This document shows, one piece after another, positions 1 to 5,154 of a stretch of 5,154 bases of DNA. Numbering within the stretch: the first letter of the stretch is position 1; the number at the start of each line of letters is the position of its first letter. Origin of the DNA: JALZHR01 sp036389695 (GTDB taxonomy: Bacteria; Acidobacteriota; Blastocatellia; Pyrinomonadales; Pyrinomonadaceae); contig DASVWG010000455.1 in the NCBI GenBank assembly GCA_036389695.1, positions 1-5,154 on the forward strand, given 5' to 3'. The notes below the pieces were generated by a model. The model saw only the letters and a list, made by a program, of their open reading frames with translations, did no database searches and was not told where the DNA came from. Made by a program: the position numbers and the translations under genes.

Positions 1-472
1 GCAGTTTGCGATTTTCGACCTGCCAATCGTGCGGAAAAAATAAGCCTTCGCGCACGTCGGGCGAGACGAACGGCTCGTTTTTACGAATTTCTTCCGCCGT
101 CAGATATTCAATCGCCAGGCGCGCGCCTTTCTGCCAGACGTAGCGGCGATTGATGTCTTTCACGTCGTCGTCGGAAAAAGCCAGATAAAGCGTTCCCGCG
201 CGGTCAAGCTCGATGTCGATGCCGGTTTCGTCAAATAATTCCGCGGCAAACTGCGGGTAAAGTTTGTTTGATTCGAGACAAAAATCGAAAAAATCGTCGG
301 TTTTATCGGTTTCCGCCTGCGGCGCGAGCATTCCGGCGGCGGCGAAAGACGATTCGCGCCCGACTTTTTCGCGTTCGAGAATCGTGATTGACTTTGCGCC
401 GTATTTCTTTAAGCTCCGCGCCAGCGCCAAGCCGATAACGCCGCCGCCGATAATTAAAATTTCCGAATTCAT
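1..472 (-). CDS. thiO: Glycine oxidase ThiO-like FAD-dependent oxidoreductase (5' part only)
   Basis: This is the N-terminal 157 residues of a protein that runs off the window; the family is usually about 350-380 residues. Translation from ATG at 472 gives a beta strand and dinucleotide-binding loop, MNSEILIIGGGVIGLALARS, with GGGVIG at residues 9-14. An acidic residue ends the second strand (ILERE, E33). SSFAAAGMLAPQAE at 41-54 is the flavin-contacting block typical of ThiO and DAO-family amine oxidases. In the family, ThiO oxidises glycine to iminoacetate (or glyoxylate plus ammonia and H2O2), supplying the thiazole ring of thiamine; it is cytosolic and FAD-bound. Only the FAD half is visible, so another DAO-family amino-acid oxidase is possible. 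The Shine-Dalgarno is weak (GGCGGAA about 10 bases upstream). No thiamine-pyrophosphate riboswitch motif is seen upstream. It is divergent from the operon at 1243 and probably unrelated to it. Confidence 0.85.
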   Translation of the reverse strand, partial: MNSEILIIGGGVIGLALARSLKKYGAKSITILEREKVGRESSFAAAGMLAPQAETDKTDDFFDFCLESNKLYPQFAAELFDETGIDIELDRAGTLYLAFSDDDVKDINRRYVWQKGARLAIEYLTAEEIRKNEPFVSPDVREGLFFPHDWQVENRKL

Positions 473-505
473 CAAAATAATTCCGCCGACCCTTATTCGT
501 ATAAA

Positions 506-534
506 TTTATAATTGCCCGGGCAACTGTCGATAA
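506..534 (-). promoter_or_regulatory. Possible thiO promoter
   Basis: Read on the minus strand, TTATCG (534-529) and TATAAA (511-506) are separated by 17 bases. The -10 is close to consensus and the -35 is poor. It would give a short leader of roughly 25-30 bases before the ATG at 472. The call rests on the AT-rich -10 and its position; other -10 boxes can be drawn in this AT-rich stretch. Confidence 0.3.
513..524. promoter_or_regulatory. 12-bp perfect palindrome, possible operator
   Basis: TTGCCCGGGCAA is a perfect 12-bp palindrome. It lies entirely in the spacer between the proposed -35 and -10 boxes of thiO, where a dimeric repressor would block polymerase. No known regulator is recognised from the sequence, and a palindrome this short can occur by chance. 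Confidence 0.25.
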
Positions 535-601
535 AACGCGTAATAAATCAATAGAACATATTATCATACGGCAGCCGATAGGTTACGGAAAGATAATTTC
601 G

Positions 602-697
602 ATGAGCGAATCTCGCATCGAAAATTTATCTGAACGCGCCGGAAAAATTCCGTCGAAAAATTGTTTTCAGGTGTTTCTGGAAACTAATCGCGAATAA
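602..697 (+). CDS. Possible small protein of 31 residues, unknown
   Basis: An ATG at 602 opens a frame of 31 codons ending in TAA at 695-697: hydrophilic, with one Cys (residue 21), starting MSESRIENLSERAG. A GGAAAG sequence about 9 bases upstream could serve as a ribosome site. Codons (CGC, GAA, AAA, GCC, CCG) resemble those of the window's clear genes. The terminator-like hairpin at 764-810 lies 67 bases downstream, which fits a short transcription unit. There is no recognisable family, signal peptide or membrane segment, and no convincing promoter upstream. It may equally be a chance ORF or a remnant of a lost gene. Confidence 0.25.
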   Translation: MSESRIENLSERAGKIPSKNCFQVFLETNRE

Positions 698-763
698 GTC
701 TTTCATACAGCTACGAAGGTCGGGTTAACGATTCTTTGTTCATATTCTCTTAGCTCCTTTGGA

Positions 764-810
764 AAAATGAAAAAGCTCAGGATGGCACGTATCCTGAGCT
801 TTTTCATTTT
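764..810. terminator. Bidirectional intrinsic terminator-like hairpin
   Basis: The arms 764-783 and 791-810 are perfectly complementary over 20 bp, with a 7-base loop (GGCACGT). The loop-proximal half is GC-rich (GCTCAGGAT/ATCCTGAGC). The outer half is A-rich on the left and T-rich on the right, so it has the form of a Rho-independent terminator on either strand. No confident gene points into it: the possible small ORF at 602-697 is the only plus-strand candidate. It separates the thiO side from the operon promoter that starts 28 bases further on. Confidence 0.75.
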
Positions 811-837
811 CGTGTTTTCAGTTCACCAAAAAAAATA

Positions 838-866
838 TTGACACGCATTTTAACCTGTGTTAGCTT
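838..866 (+). promoter_or_regulatory. Sigma70-type promoter for the three-gene operon
   Basis: A perfect -35 hexamer, TTGACA (838-843), is followed by a 17-base spacer and TAGCTT (861-866), which keeps the three most conserved -10 bases (T1, A2, T6). TGT directly before the -10 gives an extended -10 (TGTTAGCTT). Transcription would start near 873 and run towards the start codon at 1243. It sits just after the hairpin at 764-810, so read-through from upstream would be blocked. Confidence 0.55.
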
Positions 867-1161
867 TAGCGAACCAAAAACATAACAGCTTTGCTGTCAA
901 CGTTCTGACGCGGAAAATTAAAAAGCATTTGCGGTAAAAAACAAGCTTCAGACCGGGTTTCGGTCGAAAGAGAAAATAAAGGGCTTGAGCGGCGAAATCA
1001 AAGCGCCTCAAGTATCTGTCGCGTGATGTCGAATCGCCCATGCAATCCAGCAAAAGACCGGAATCCGCCATCTCCCGCGCGAGCGGGCGGCGATTATTTC
1101 CGCAAAACAGGCAGCCGGATTTCGGCGCAAATCAAAATTACGGAAAATAAAATATTAAAAG

Positions 1162-1199
1162 AAAGCTGATTATTCCGCGTAGGATTTTCGGCTTTTTTA
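1162..1199 (+). terminator. Terminator/attenuator hairpin in the operon leader
   Basis: The arm AAAGCTGA (1162-1169) pairs with TCGGCTTT (1188-1195), one pair being G-U. An inner stem, ATTCC/GGATT with one mismatch, closes a GCGTA loop. A run of T residues overlaps and follows the right arm (1193-1199, then more T after one A). The form is that of a Rho-independent terminator placed only 43 bases before the start codon of the first operon gene. It would either end a separate RNA or attenuate the operon. Confidence 0.5.
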
Positions 1200-1232
1200 T
1201 TTTCAGAAACCGCGTTTAGCGGGAAACATTCG

Positions 1233-1237
1233 AAGGA
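1233..1237 (+). promoter_or_regulatory. Ribosome binding site that fixes a GTG start
   Basis: AAGGA lies 5 bases before GTG at 1243. It supports GTG rather than the first in-frame ATG, at residue 71, which would cut off the first ferritin-like helix and has no comparable site. Confidence 0.65.
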
Positions 1238-1242
1238 AAATT

Positions 1243-2688
1243 GTGGCTACAAGATTAACCAAACATTTATTGTGGACGGGCGGCGACGCGGCGGCTGCGC
1301 CGGGTTCGCGGCGAGCCGGTTTTCTCGCCGAGGCGGGCGCCGGCGCGTCGCCGCTGCCTTTAACGAAGCTGGAGACGGTTTCCGCGCATCCGGTCGAGCA
1401 GCAGGCGAGTCTCGACATATTTACCGCGCCGCGCGACCGCGCGATTTATCTGATGCACATCGGCGCGGAAGTCGAGCACGCTTTGATGGTGCAGTATCTG
1501 TATGCCGGATATTCACTCGGCGGACAGCATCTGAGCGACCCGAAGCACCGCGCGCTGACGCAGAAATGGAAAGCGAAAATTCTGGAAATCGCGCGCGAGG
1601 AAATGGGGCATCTCGTCACGGTCGAAAATATGCTGACCTTAATCGGCGGCGCGCTTTCGTTCGAGCGCGAAGATTACCCGATTCCCGAAGATTTGTACCC
1701 GTTTCCGTTTGAGCTGGAGCCGCTGACGAAAAAATCTCTGGGCAAATATGTCTTAGCCGAAATGCCCGACGAGGAGACTATCGAAAAACTCGGATTGACG
1801 GACGAAATCGCGGAAATCGAGAAATACGTCGACCACGGCAGCGAGGGGATGAAAGTCAACCGCGTCGGCATTCTTTACGCCGCGATTCTCGCGCTGTTTC
1901 AGCCGCCGGTGCAGGAAAAAGACCCGAAGCCGAAGCCGCCTTCGTTTATCGCTTCGTCCGACATTCAGTCGAGCTCCTTGCGCTTTCAGGTCAATCCGAG
2001 CGAATGGGGATTAGGCTACGACGATATTTTGATTGAAACGGCAAACGACCGCACGTCGGCAATCAAAGCCATACAGCTTATCGCCACGCAGGGCGAAGGC
2101 TCGACCATCGGCGCTTTGGGCGCTTCGCACTTCGGAAAATTTCTGGAAATCTACCGCGAGTTTCCCGACGAAAAAGGCTGGCAGCCGTCGCGCAATGTCG
2201 CCCGTAATCCGACGACCGATTCCGGCGCGCCGCCCGACAGATATATCAGCAACCCCGAAGCCAATACGTGGGCGGGTCTGCTGAATCTGCGTTACCGGAT
2301 GCTTTTGATGTCTCTGATGCATTCATTTCAGATTGAAGCGCCGCTTCGCGCATCGGGGCGAACGCCGCGCGGTCTGCTGGTTTCGTGGGCGTTCGGCGAA
2401 ATGTATAATATTCGCTCCATCACCGAAATTTTGATGACGCTGCCGATGCACGCCGGCGGCGGCAGCGAGTTTCTCGCCGGACCTCCGTTCGAGATGCCGT
2501 ATTCGCTCGCGCTCGCGTCGCGAAACGCCGACCGCTGGCGAATGCACCGCGATTTATTTCTCGCGTCCGGGCAATACATTAAAAAATTGCTGCTTGAAAC
2601 GGGCGGGCAATACGCGAATTATTTAAACGGTTTGCAATCGGCGAACGAGAGCGCGCTGGCGCAGGTCGAGACTTTAATCGGAGGTTAA
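1243..2688 (+). CDS. Ferritin-like protein of the VioB/RebD (iminophenyl-pyruvate dimer synthase) domain type
   Basis: 481 residues. Residues 1-55 are Ala/Gly-rich and low in complexity, with no signal peptide. The ferritin-like fold starts near 65. Helix 1 is IGAEVEHALMVQYLYAGY (73-90) with E76/E78/H79; helix 2 is EIAREEMGHLVTVENML (115-131) with ExxH at E120-H123. A later block, IATQGEGS (280-287) followed by SHFGKFLEI (295-303), puts E285 and H296 in place as further metal ligands. The NP motif (322-323) and the helix NLRYRMLLMSLMHSF (348-362) match the C-terminal part of this domain family (Pfam Ferritin-like, PF12902, from memory). The domain occurs in VioB/RebD, which couple indole-pyruvate imines, and in many uncharacterised proteins; those enzymes are about 1000 residues, so this is not a full VioB. 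First gene of the operon, with gene 2 starting 3 bases after its stop. Inferred role: iron- and oxygen-dependent partner of the LodA-like pair downstream. The fold is well supported and the activity is unknown. Confidence 0.85.
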   Translation: MATRLTKHLLWTGGDAAAAPGSRRAGFLAEAGAGASPLPLTKLETVSAHPVEQQASLDIFTAPRDRAIYLMHIGAEVEHALMVQYLYAGYSLGGQHLSDPKHRALTQKWKAKILEIAREEMGHLVTVENMLTLIGGALSFEREDYPIPEDLYPFPFELEPLTKKSLGKYVLAEMPDEETIEKLGLTDEIAEIEKYVDHGSEGMKVNRVGILYAAILALFQPPVQEKDPKPKPPSFIASSDIQSSSLRFQVNPSEWGLGYDDILIETANDRTSAIKAIQLIATQGEGSTIGALGASHFGKFLEIYREFPDEKGWQPSRNVARNPTTDSGAPPDRYISNPEANTWAGLLNLRYRMLLMSLMHSFQIEAPLRASGRTPRGLLVSWAFGEMYNIRSITEILMTLPMHAGGGSEFLAGPPFEMPYSLALASRNADRWRMHRDLFLASGQYIKKLLLETGGQYANYLNGLQSANESALAQVETLIGG

Positions 2689-2691
2689 AAT

Positions 2692-4089
2692 ATGGCAAAA
2701 AAAATCGCAGAGCTTCGCATTCTTCCGCCGTTTGCCATCGCCCGTCTCGGTTCGAGCGCAGAGCCGATGGATAATTACGATTTGATAATTACAGACCCGA
2801 TTGGCGTGCGGCAGATTGTCCCGGCAGAGACTTTTCTGGTCGATAAAAAAACGGGCGAGATTACCGCCGCGACGCCCGAAAAAGTCAATTTTCGCGACGG
2901 CGCGGGAAACATCCGCCCGATTGCCCCGTTTCTCGAAGTCTGGGCGCGCTTTGACGGCGACGACGAGCTCGTTCCTTTAACGGCAAATATTTTATCGAAA
3001 GCCGGACTCGCGCCGAACGATTTAAAATGGAGCGTCGAGGTCGCCAACATCAAAGCGTTTCGCCGCACGGGCGATGAAAACGACAAGATAGAAGCGCGAG
3101 TCGAAAATTTCAGCAATCACAAATTACAGCCTTTAGAAGGCTTCTGCAATAATTTTCTCGAAGGAAAATCTCTACCGCTCGGTTTTGTGCAATACATCAA
3201 GCCGACCAAAGATTTTCCCGAAATTCGCCTGCGCTTTACGCCCGCCGCCGGATACGTTTACGGTCCGCCGCCCGACCCGTCGGCGGATAAAGACGATGAA
3301 ACAGACCCGAATATCAAGGACGCCGTTTACGACCCGAATAAGGGAACGTGGAAAGGTTATATCGACCCGTATGATGTCGATAAAAACCCGATAGGCGTCC
3401 GCAAAGCGACCAATCCGGCAGCGATTTACGCGGGCAAGCCGACCGACGACGGCAACGGTCAAATCAGCTACGGCTATCTCGACGACGAGTGCGACGGAAT
3501 CGTCGAAGTCACGCTGGAAACCGGCGGCGAAACCCTGAGCGCCTACGCGCGGATTGCCGCCGGACCGCCGACTTTCGCGCCCGACAGTATGCCCGTCAGA
3601 ACCGTCGGCGACGAATTGGAGCAGGCGATGTTCGGACCCGAAATGGACGAGCCTCTGACCGAGCAGGAAATTTTGGACGTGCGGGAAATCGTCCGGCGCG
3701 CGCTCGAAACCGTTCGTCTGATGAACACGGCGCAGATGAATCTGCCTTCCAGACAGCGCGGCGTCGGAATGGCGCGGATGGATTATCTCGATGTGAACCG
3801 TGCGCTGGAGCCGATTGTCGATCCGGCGGTCGCCGATTCGCTGGCGATTCGCTCGCGTCACGAGCGCGTTCTGCTCGCGCTGGAAAGCGGCTCGCTCGCG
3901 TGGTTCGCGCGCGTTCTGCGGGATTACGACGAGGTCGGCGACCTTTCCGACGAGAAACGTCGGAAAATGCCCGCCCTGATGCGCAGCGCCGACGGTCGGC
4001 ATCTGGCTTTGACGCGGCGACAGGTGAACAAAGTTCGCGCCGCCGCCGAATATTATGTTGAATTAGCAAAGAGTATCAGCGATGAATAA
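2692..4089 (+). CDS. LodA/GoxA-like protein, N-terminal half of a split quinoprotein oxidase
   Basis: 465 residues; ATG preceded by GGAGG (2680-2684) lying inside the last codons of gene 1. The start ELRILPPFAIARLGSS (7-22) matches the opening of LodA-type proteins (I-x-P-x-x-x-IARLGNS). FRDGAGNIRPIAPFLEVW (67-84) matches their conserved 'F-D-G-x-I-P-apF' block. GYLDDECDGIVEVTL (261-275) and AAGPPTFAPDS (289-299) match the 'W-DD-x-DGPV ... PPDFAP' blocks. LodA itself (L-lysine 6-oxidase, about 726 aa) continues into a catalytic part; here the chain instead ends in about 145 mostly helical, charged residues (320-465) that I do not recognise. The PWQ-x-D-x3-C CTQ motif is absent and appears in gene 3. 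No signal peptide or membrane segment. Likely a cytosolic subunit that folds together with gene 3's product. It could also be a stand-alone structural protein. Confidence 0.7.
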   Translation: MAKKIAELRILPPFAIARLGSSAEPMDNYDLIITDPIGVRQIVPAETFLVDKKTGEITAATPEKVNFRDGAGNIRPIAPFLEVWARFDGDDELVPLTANILSKAGLAPNDLKWSVEVANIKAFRRTGDENDKIEARVENFSNHKLQPLEGFCNNFLEGKSLPLGFVQYIKPTKDFPEIRLRFTPAAGYVYGPPPDPSADKDDETDPNIKDAVYDPNKGTWKGYIDPYDVDKNPIGVRKATNPAAIYAGKPTDDGNGQISYGYLDDECDGIVEVTLETGGETLSAYARIAAGPPTFAPDSMPVRTVGDELEQAMFGPEMDEPLTEQEILDVREIVRRALETVRLMNTAQMNLPSRQRGVGMARMDYLDVNRALEPIVDPAVADSLAIRSRHERVLLALESGSLAWFARVLRDYDEVGDLSDEKRRKMPALMRSADGRHLALTRRQVNKVRAAAEYYVELAKSISDE

Positions 4090-4930
4090 ATCAATTAAAG
4101 CAAAAAATCTTTCCGCGCAATTGCAGTATCAGGCGGCGGGCAATCCGCCGAGCACGCTGCCGCATTCGGCGATTTCCAACGCTTTTCCCGGCTTGGAGAT
4201 GGACTTTCGCAACATCTGGAAGCTGATTCTCGTCGGCATCGAGCTGCACGAATCGAGCAATTTCGTCGTCGCCGTCCTGCCCGAAGCGCCGCCCGCAGCC
4301 GAAGTGCTCAAAGACGGTTATCGCCTGATGCGCGTCGAAGACGTTTCGTTTATGGTTCCGGTCACGGGACCGAAATACGCGGGCGGAGATAACGTCTCTT
4401 TGCCCGATACGACTTTTGGCGACCCGCGAATGCCGCTCGAATGGTCGAACGCGCTGGCTTCGATTGTGCGCAATTTTAGCGGGCAGGCGGTGAATTGCCT
4501 GTTCGAATCGCTGGAAGACGCGACTAAAACGGTCGAAATCAAACTGGAAGTCCGAAAGTTTTTCGACGAAGCCGAAATCGACGGCGAAACGACAAAACTG
4601 GCGGTGATAGCCAGAGACATCGCGCCGCCCGGACAATTGACGCAAAGCTTGTGTTCGCCGTGGCAGAACGATTATCGCGAATGCGCCTGCTTTTACTGGG
4701 CGGCGACGCGTCCCGATTACGTCAATGTCGAAGCGCGTCCCGACGGCACCAGCGCGGGCAATAACTGGATGCAGAAAGACCGCACGGCGGAAACTCCGAG
4801 AGTTTATATGGTCGATGATTGGATGGACCCGAATCTCGTCAACTACACCGATTTGTTTCGTCATTGGGAAAAATCCTTGCGCTTTATCATCGGCGGCAAC
4901 GACGAAGAACCGCCGCCGGAAGTTGAGTGA
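4082..4930 (+). CDS. LodA/GoxA-like C-terminal (CTQ-site) protein, catalytic half of a split quinoprotein oxidase
   Basis: 282 residues. AFPGLEMDFRNIW (34-46) recalls the 'FFPGIE' entry to the LodA catalytic part. PPGQLTQSLCSPWQNDYREC (182-201) then CFYWAATRPDYV (203-214) matches the LodA-family motif PG-(D)-LT-x-PWQ-x-D-x3-C ... W-PA-x-RP-x-x-V. In LodA the Cys and a Trp of this region are cross-linked and oxidised to cysteine tryptophylquinone. Here C201 (or C203) and W206 are the candidates. MVDDWMDPNLV (243-253) resembles the 'MV-x-x-W-x-x-LGF' segment near LodA's end. The ATG lies in the overlap ATGAATAA with gene 2's stop, suggesting translational coupling; AAAGAG 8 bases upstream is a modest ribosome site. 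Frame +1 to gene 2 has a TAG at 4064-4066, so the two are separate frames. The tail is acidic and proline-rich (EEPPPEVE). Substrate unknown. Confidence 0.7.
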   Translation: MNKSIKAKNLSAQLQYQAAGNPPSTLPHSAISNAFPGLEMDFRNIWKLILVGIELHESSNFVVAVLPEAPPAAEVLKDGYRLMRVEDVSFMVPVTGPKYAGGDNVSLPDTTFGDPRMPLEWSNALASIVRNFSGQAVNCLFESLEDATKTVEIKLEVRKFFDEAEIDGETTKLAVIARDIAPPGQLTQSLCSPWQNDYRECACFYWAATRPDYVNVEARPDGTSAGNNWMQKDRTAETPRVYMVDDWMDPNLVNYTDLFRHWEKSLRFIIGGNDEEPPPEVE

Positions 4931-4943
4931 GGCGAAGCTAATA

Positions 4944-5043
4944 AATCGTGAATCGTTAATCGTCAATCGTAAATCGGGAAGGGATTTATTTTTCTGTTTA
5001 CGATTGACGATTAACGATTCACGATTGACGATTCACGATTCAC
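4944..5043. repeat. Heptamer short tandem repeats arranged as a 30-bp perfect inverted repeat
   Basis: The left arm (4944-4973) is four units of AATCGTN, whose seventh base is G, T, C then A. The right arm (4997-5026) is its exact reverse complement over 30 bases. The right-hand array of CGATTNA continues to six units (5001-5042; N = G, A, C, G, C, C). The spacer 4974-4996 is 23 bases and purine-rich, then T-rich. The 7-base period is not a coding period. As RNA it would form a very long hairpin behind the operon, but no U-tract follows, so it is not a typical intrinsic terminator. It resembles short tandemly repeated heptamers found between genes in some cyanobacteria and other bacteria. Confidence 0.9.
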
Positions 5044-5067
5044 TTTTCAATGTTTATGAGAGACGCT

Positions 5068-5154
5068 ATGCAAAGTTTGCCGCTCATCCAGATTCAAAGA
5101 AATTCAGCCGCGCCCGTTTCGATGCCGGCGCGGCAGGCAAACTTTCATCTTTTC
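5068..5154 (+). CDS. Start of a further protein, unknown, runs off the window
   Basis: ATG at 5068 opens 29 codons without a stop up to the last base, beginning MQSLPLIQIQRNSAAPVSMP. GAGAG (5058-5062) sits 5 bases upstream, which favours this ATG over in-frame ATGs at 5050 and 5056. Codon use (GCG, CCG, CGG, GCC, TCG) fits the neighbouring genes. The visible residues show no dinucleotide-binding loop, so it does not begin like a LodB-type flavoprotein. It follows gene 3 by 137 bases, beyond the repeat array, so it may or may not share the operon transcript. Confidence 0.45.
   Translation, partial: MQSLPLIQIQRNSAAPVSMPARQANFHLF

Larger units (their letters stand above)
873..1242 (+). promoter_or_regulatory. 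Long structured 5' leader or independent small RNA
   Basis: About 370 bases without a convincing gene lie between the promoter and the GTG at 1243. The stretch holds several local hairpins. These are ACAGC/GCTGT (885-897); GACCG/CGGTC (951-965); CTTGAG/CTCAAG extended by GCG/CGC after a 2-base bulge (984-1012); and CCCGC-GCGA-GCGGG with a GNRA-type loop (1074-1087). A nested pair, TTTCCG/CGGAAA enclosing GCCG/CGGC, spans 1097-1146, and the terminator-like hairpin follows at 1162. No known riboswitch or RNA family is recognised. It could be a regulatory leader or a free RNA of about 330 bases ending near 1200. Confidence 0.4.

Noticed and set aside
264..512. 82-residue plus-strand ORF opposite thiO
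   Set aside because: Lies antisense to a clear FAD-binding N-terminus and has low-complexity composition (KKSS, PPP).
473..620. Thiamine-pyrophosphate riboswitch upstream of thiO
   Set aside because: No CTGAGA or CTGAT-type conserved blocks on the minus strand, and the likely leader is under 50 bases.
850..1071. 73-residue minus-strand ORF in the intergenic region
   Set aside because: GGGAG abuts its ATG with no spacer, the sequence matches no family I know, and it overlaps the plus-strand promoter and hairpin-rich leader. Probably chance.
1243..2688. Full VioB/RebD pigment-pathway enzyme
   Set aside because: Only the ferritin-like part is present; length is about half of VioB, and no VioA/RebO-type amino-acid oxidase or other pigment gene is in the window.
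3172..4002. 276-residue minus-strand ORF opposite gene 2
   Set aside because: Arg/His/Val-rich antisense shadow caused by third-position G/C in gene 2; no ribosome site, no family resemblance.
4091..4966. 291-residue minus-strand ORF opposite gene 3
   Set aside because: Antisense shadow of gene 3, starting inside the heptamer repeat array; gene 3 has recognisable motifs and this frame has none.
4944..5043. CRISPR array or attachment site
   Set aside because: Units are 7 bases with no spacers, and no cas, integrase or tRNA is in view; simple heptamer repeat.

Overview
The window looks like chromosomal DNA of a free-living bacterium. Coding sequence favours G/C at third positions, but AAA, GAA and ATT codons are also common. 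The mixed base composition and gene style recall Acidobacteriota (for example Blastocatellia). That is an impression only, because the window holds no marker gene.

Layout: bases 1-472 carry, on the minus strand, the N-terminal 157 residues of an FAD-dependent D-amino-acid-oxidase-family enzyme, most likely glycine oxidase ThiO (thiamine thiazole synthesis). Bases 473-1242 are a 770-base divergent intergenic region. It holds a weak promoter with a palindrome for thiO, a possible 31-residue small ORF, a perfect 20-bp terminator-like hairpin at 764-810, and a good sigma70-type plus-strand promoter at 838-866. After that comes a leader of about 370 bases rich in hairpins, ending in a second terminator-like hairpin 43 bases before the next start codon.

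Bases 1243-4930 form a tight three-gene plus-strand operon with a 3-base gap and then an 8-base overlap. Gene 1 (481 aa) is a ferritin-like protein of the VioB/RebD type. Gene 2 (465 aa) carries motifs of the N-terminal part of LodA/GoxA-type quinoprotein amino-acid oxidases. Gene 3 (282 aa) carries what looks like the matching C-terminal catalytic motif, PWQ-x-D-x3-C followed by a Trp, from which the cysteine tryptophylquinone (CTQ) cofactor is made in LodA. Genes 2 and 3 together (747 aa) are about the length of one LodA chain (about 726 aa). My reading is that this is a two-polypeptide, split LodA-like CTQ oxidase, or a homologue that has lost activity, co-expressed with a diiron-type ferritin-like partner. 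No LodB-type flavoprotein is seen in the window. The substrate is unknown.

Bases 4931-5067 hold a striking array of heptamers (AATCGTN and its complement) arranged as a perfect 30-bp inverted repeat. From about 5068 a further plus-strand reading frame runs off the end. The family assignments come from motif recognition by eye, with no database search.
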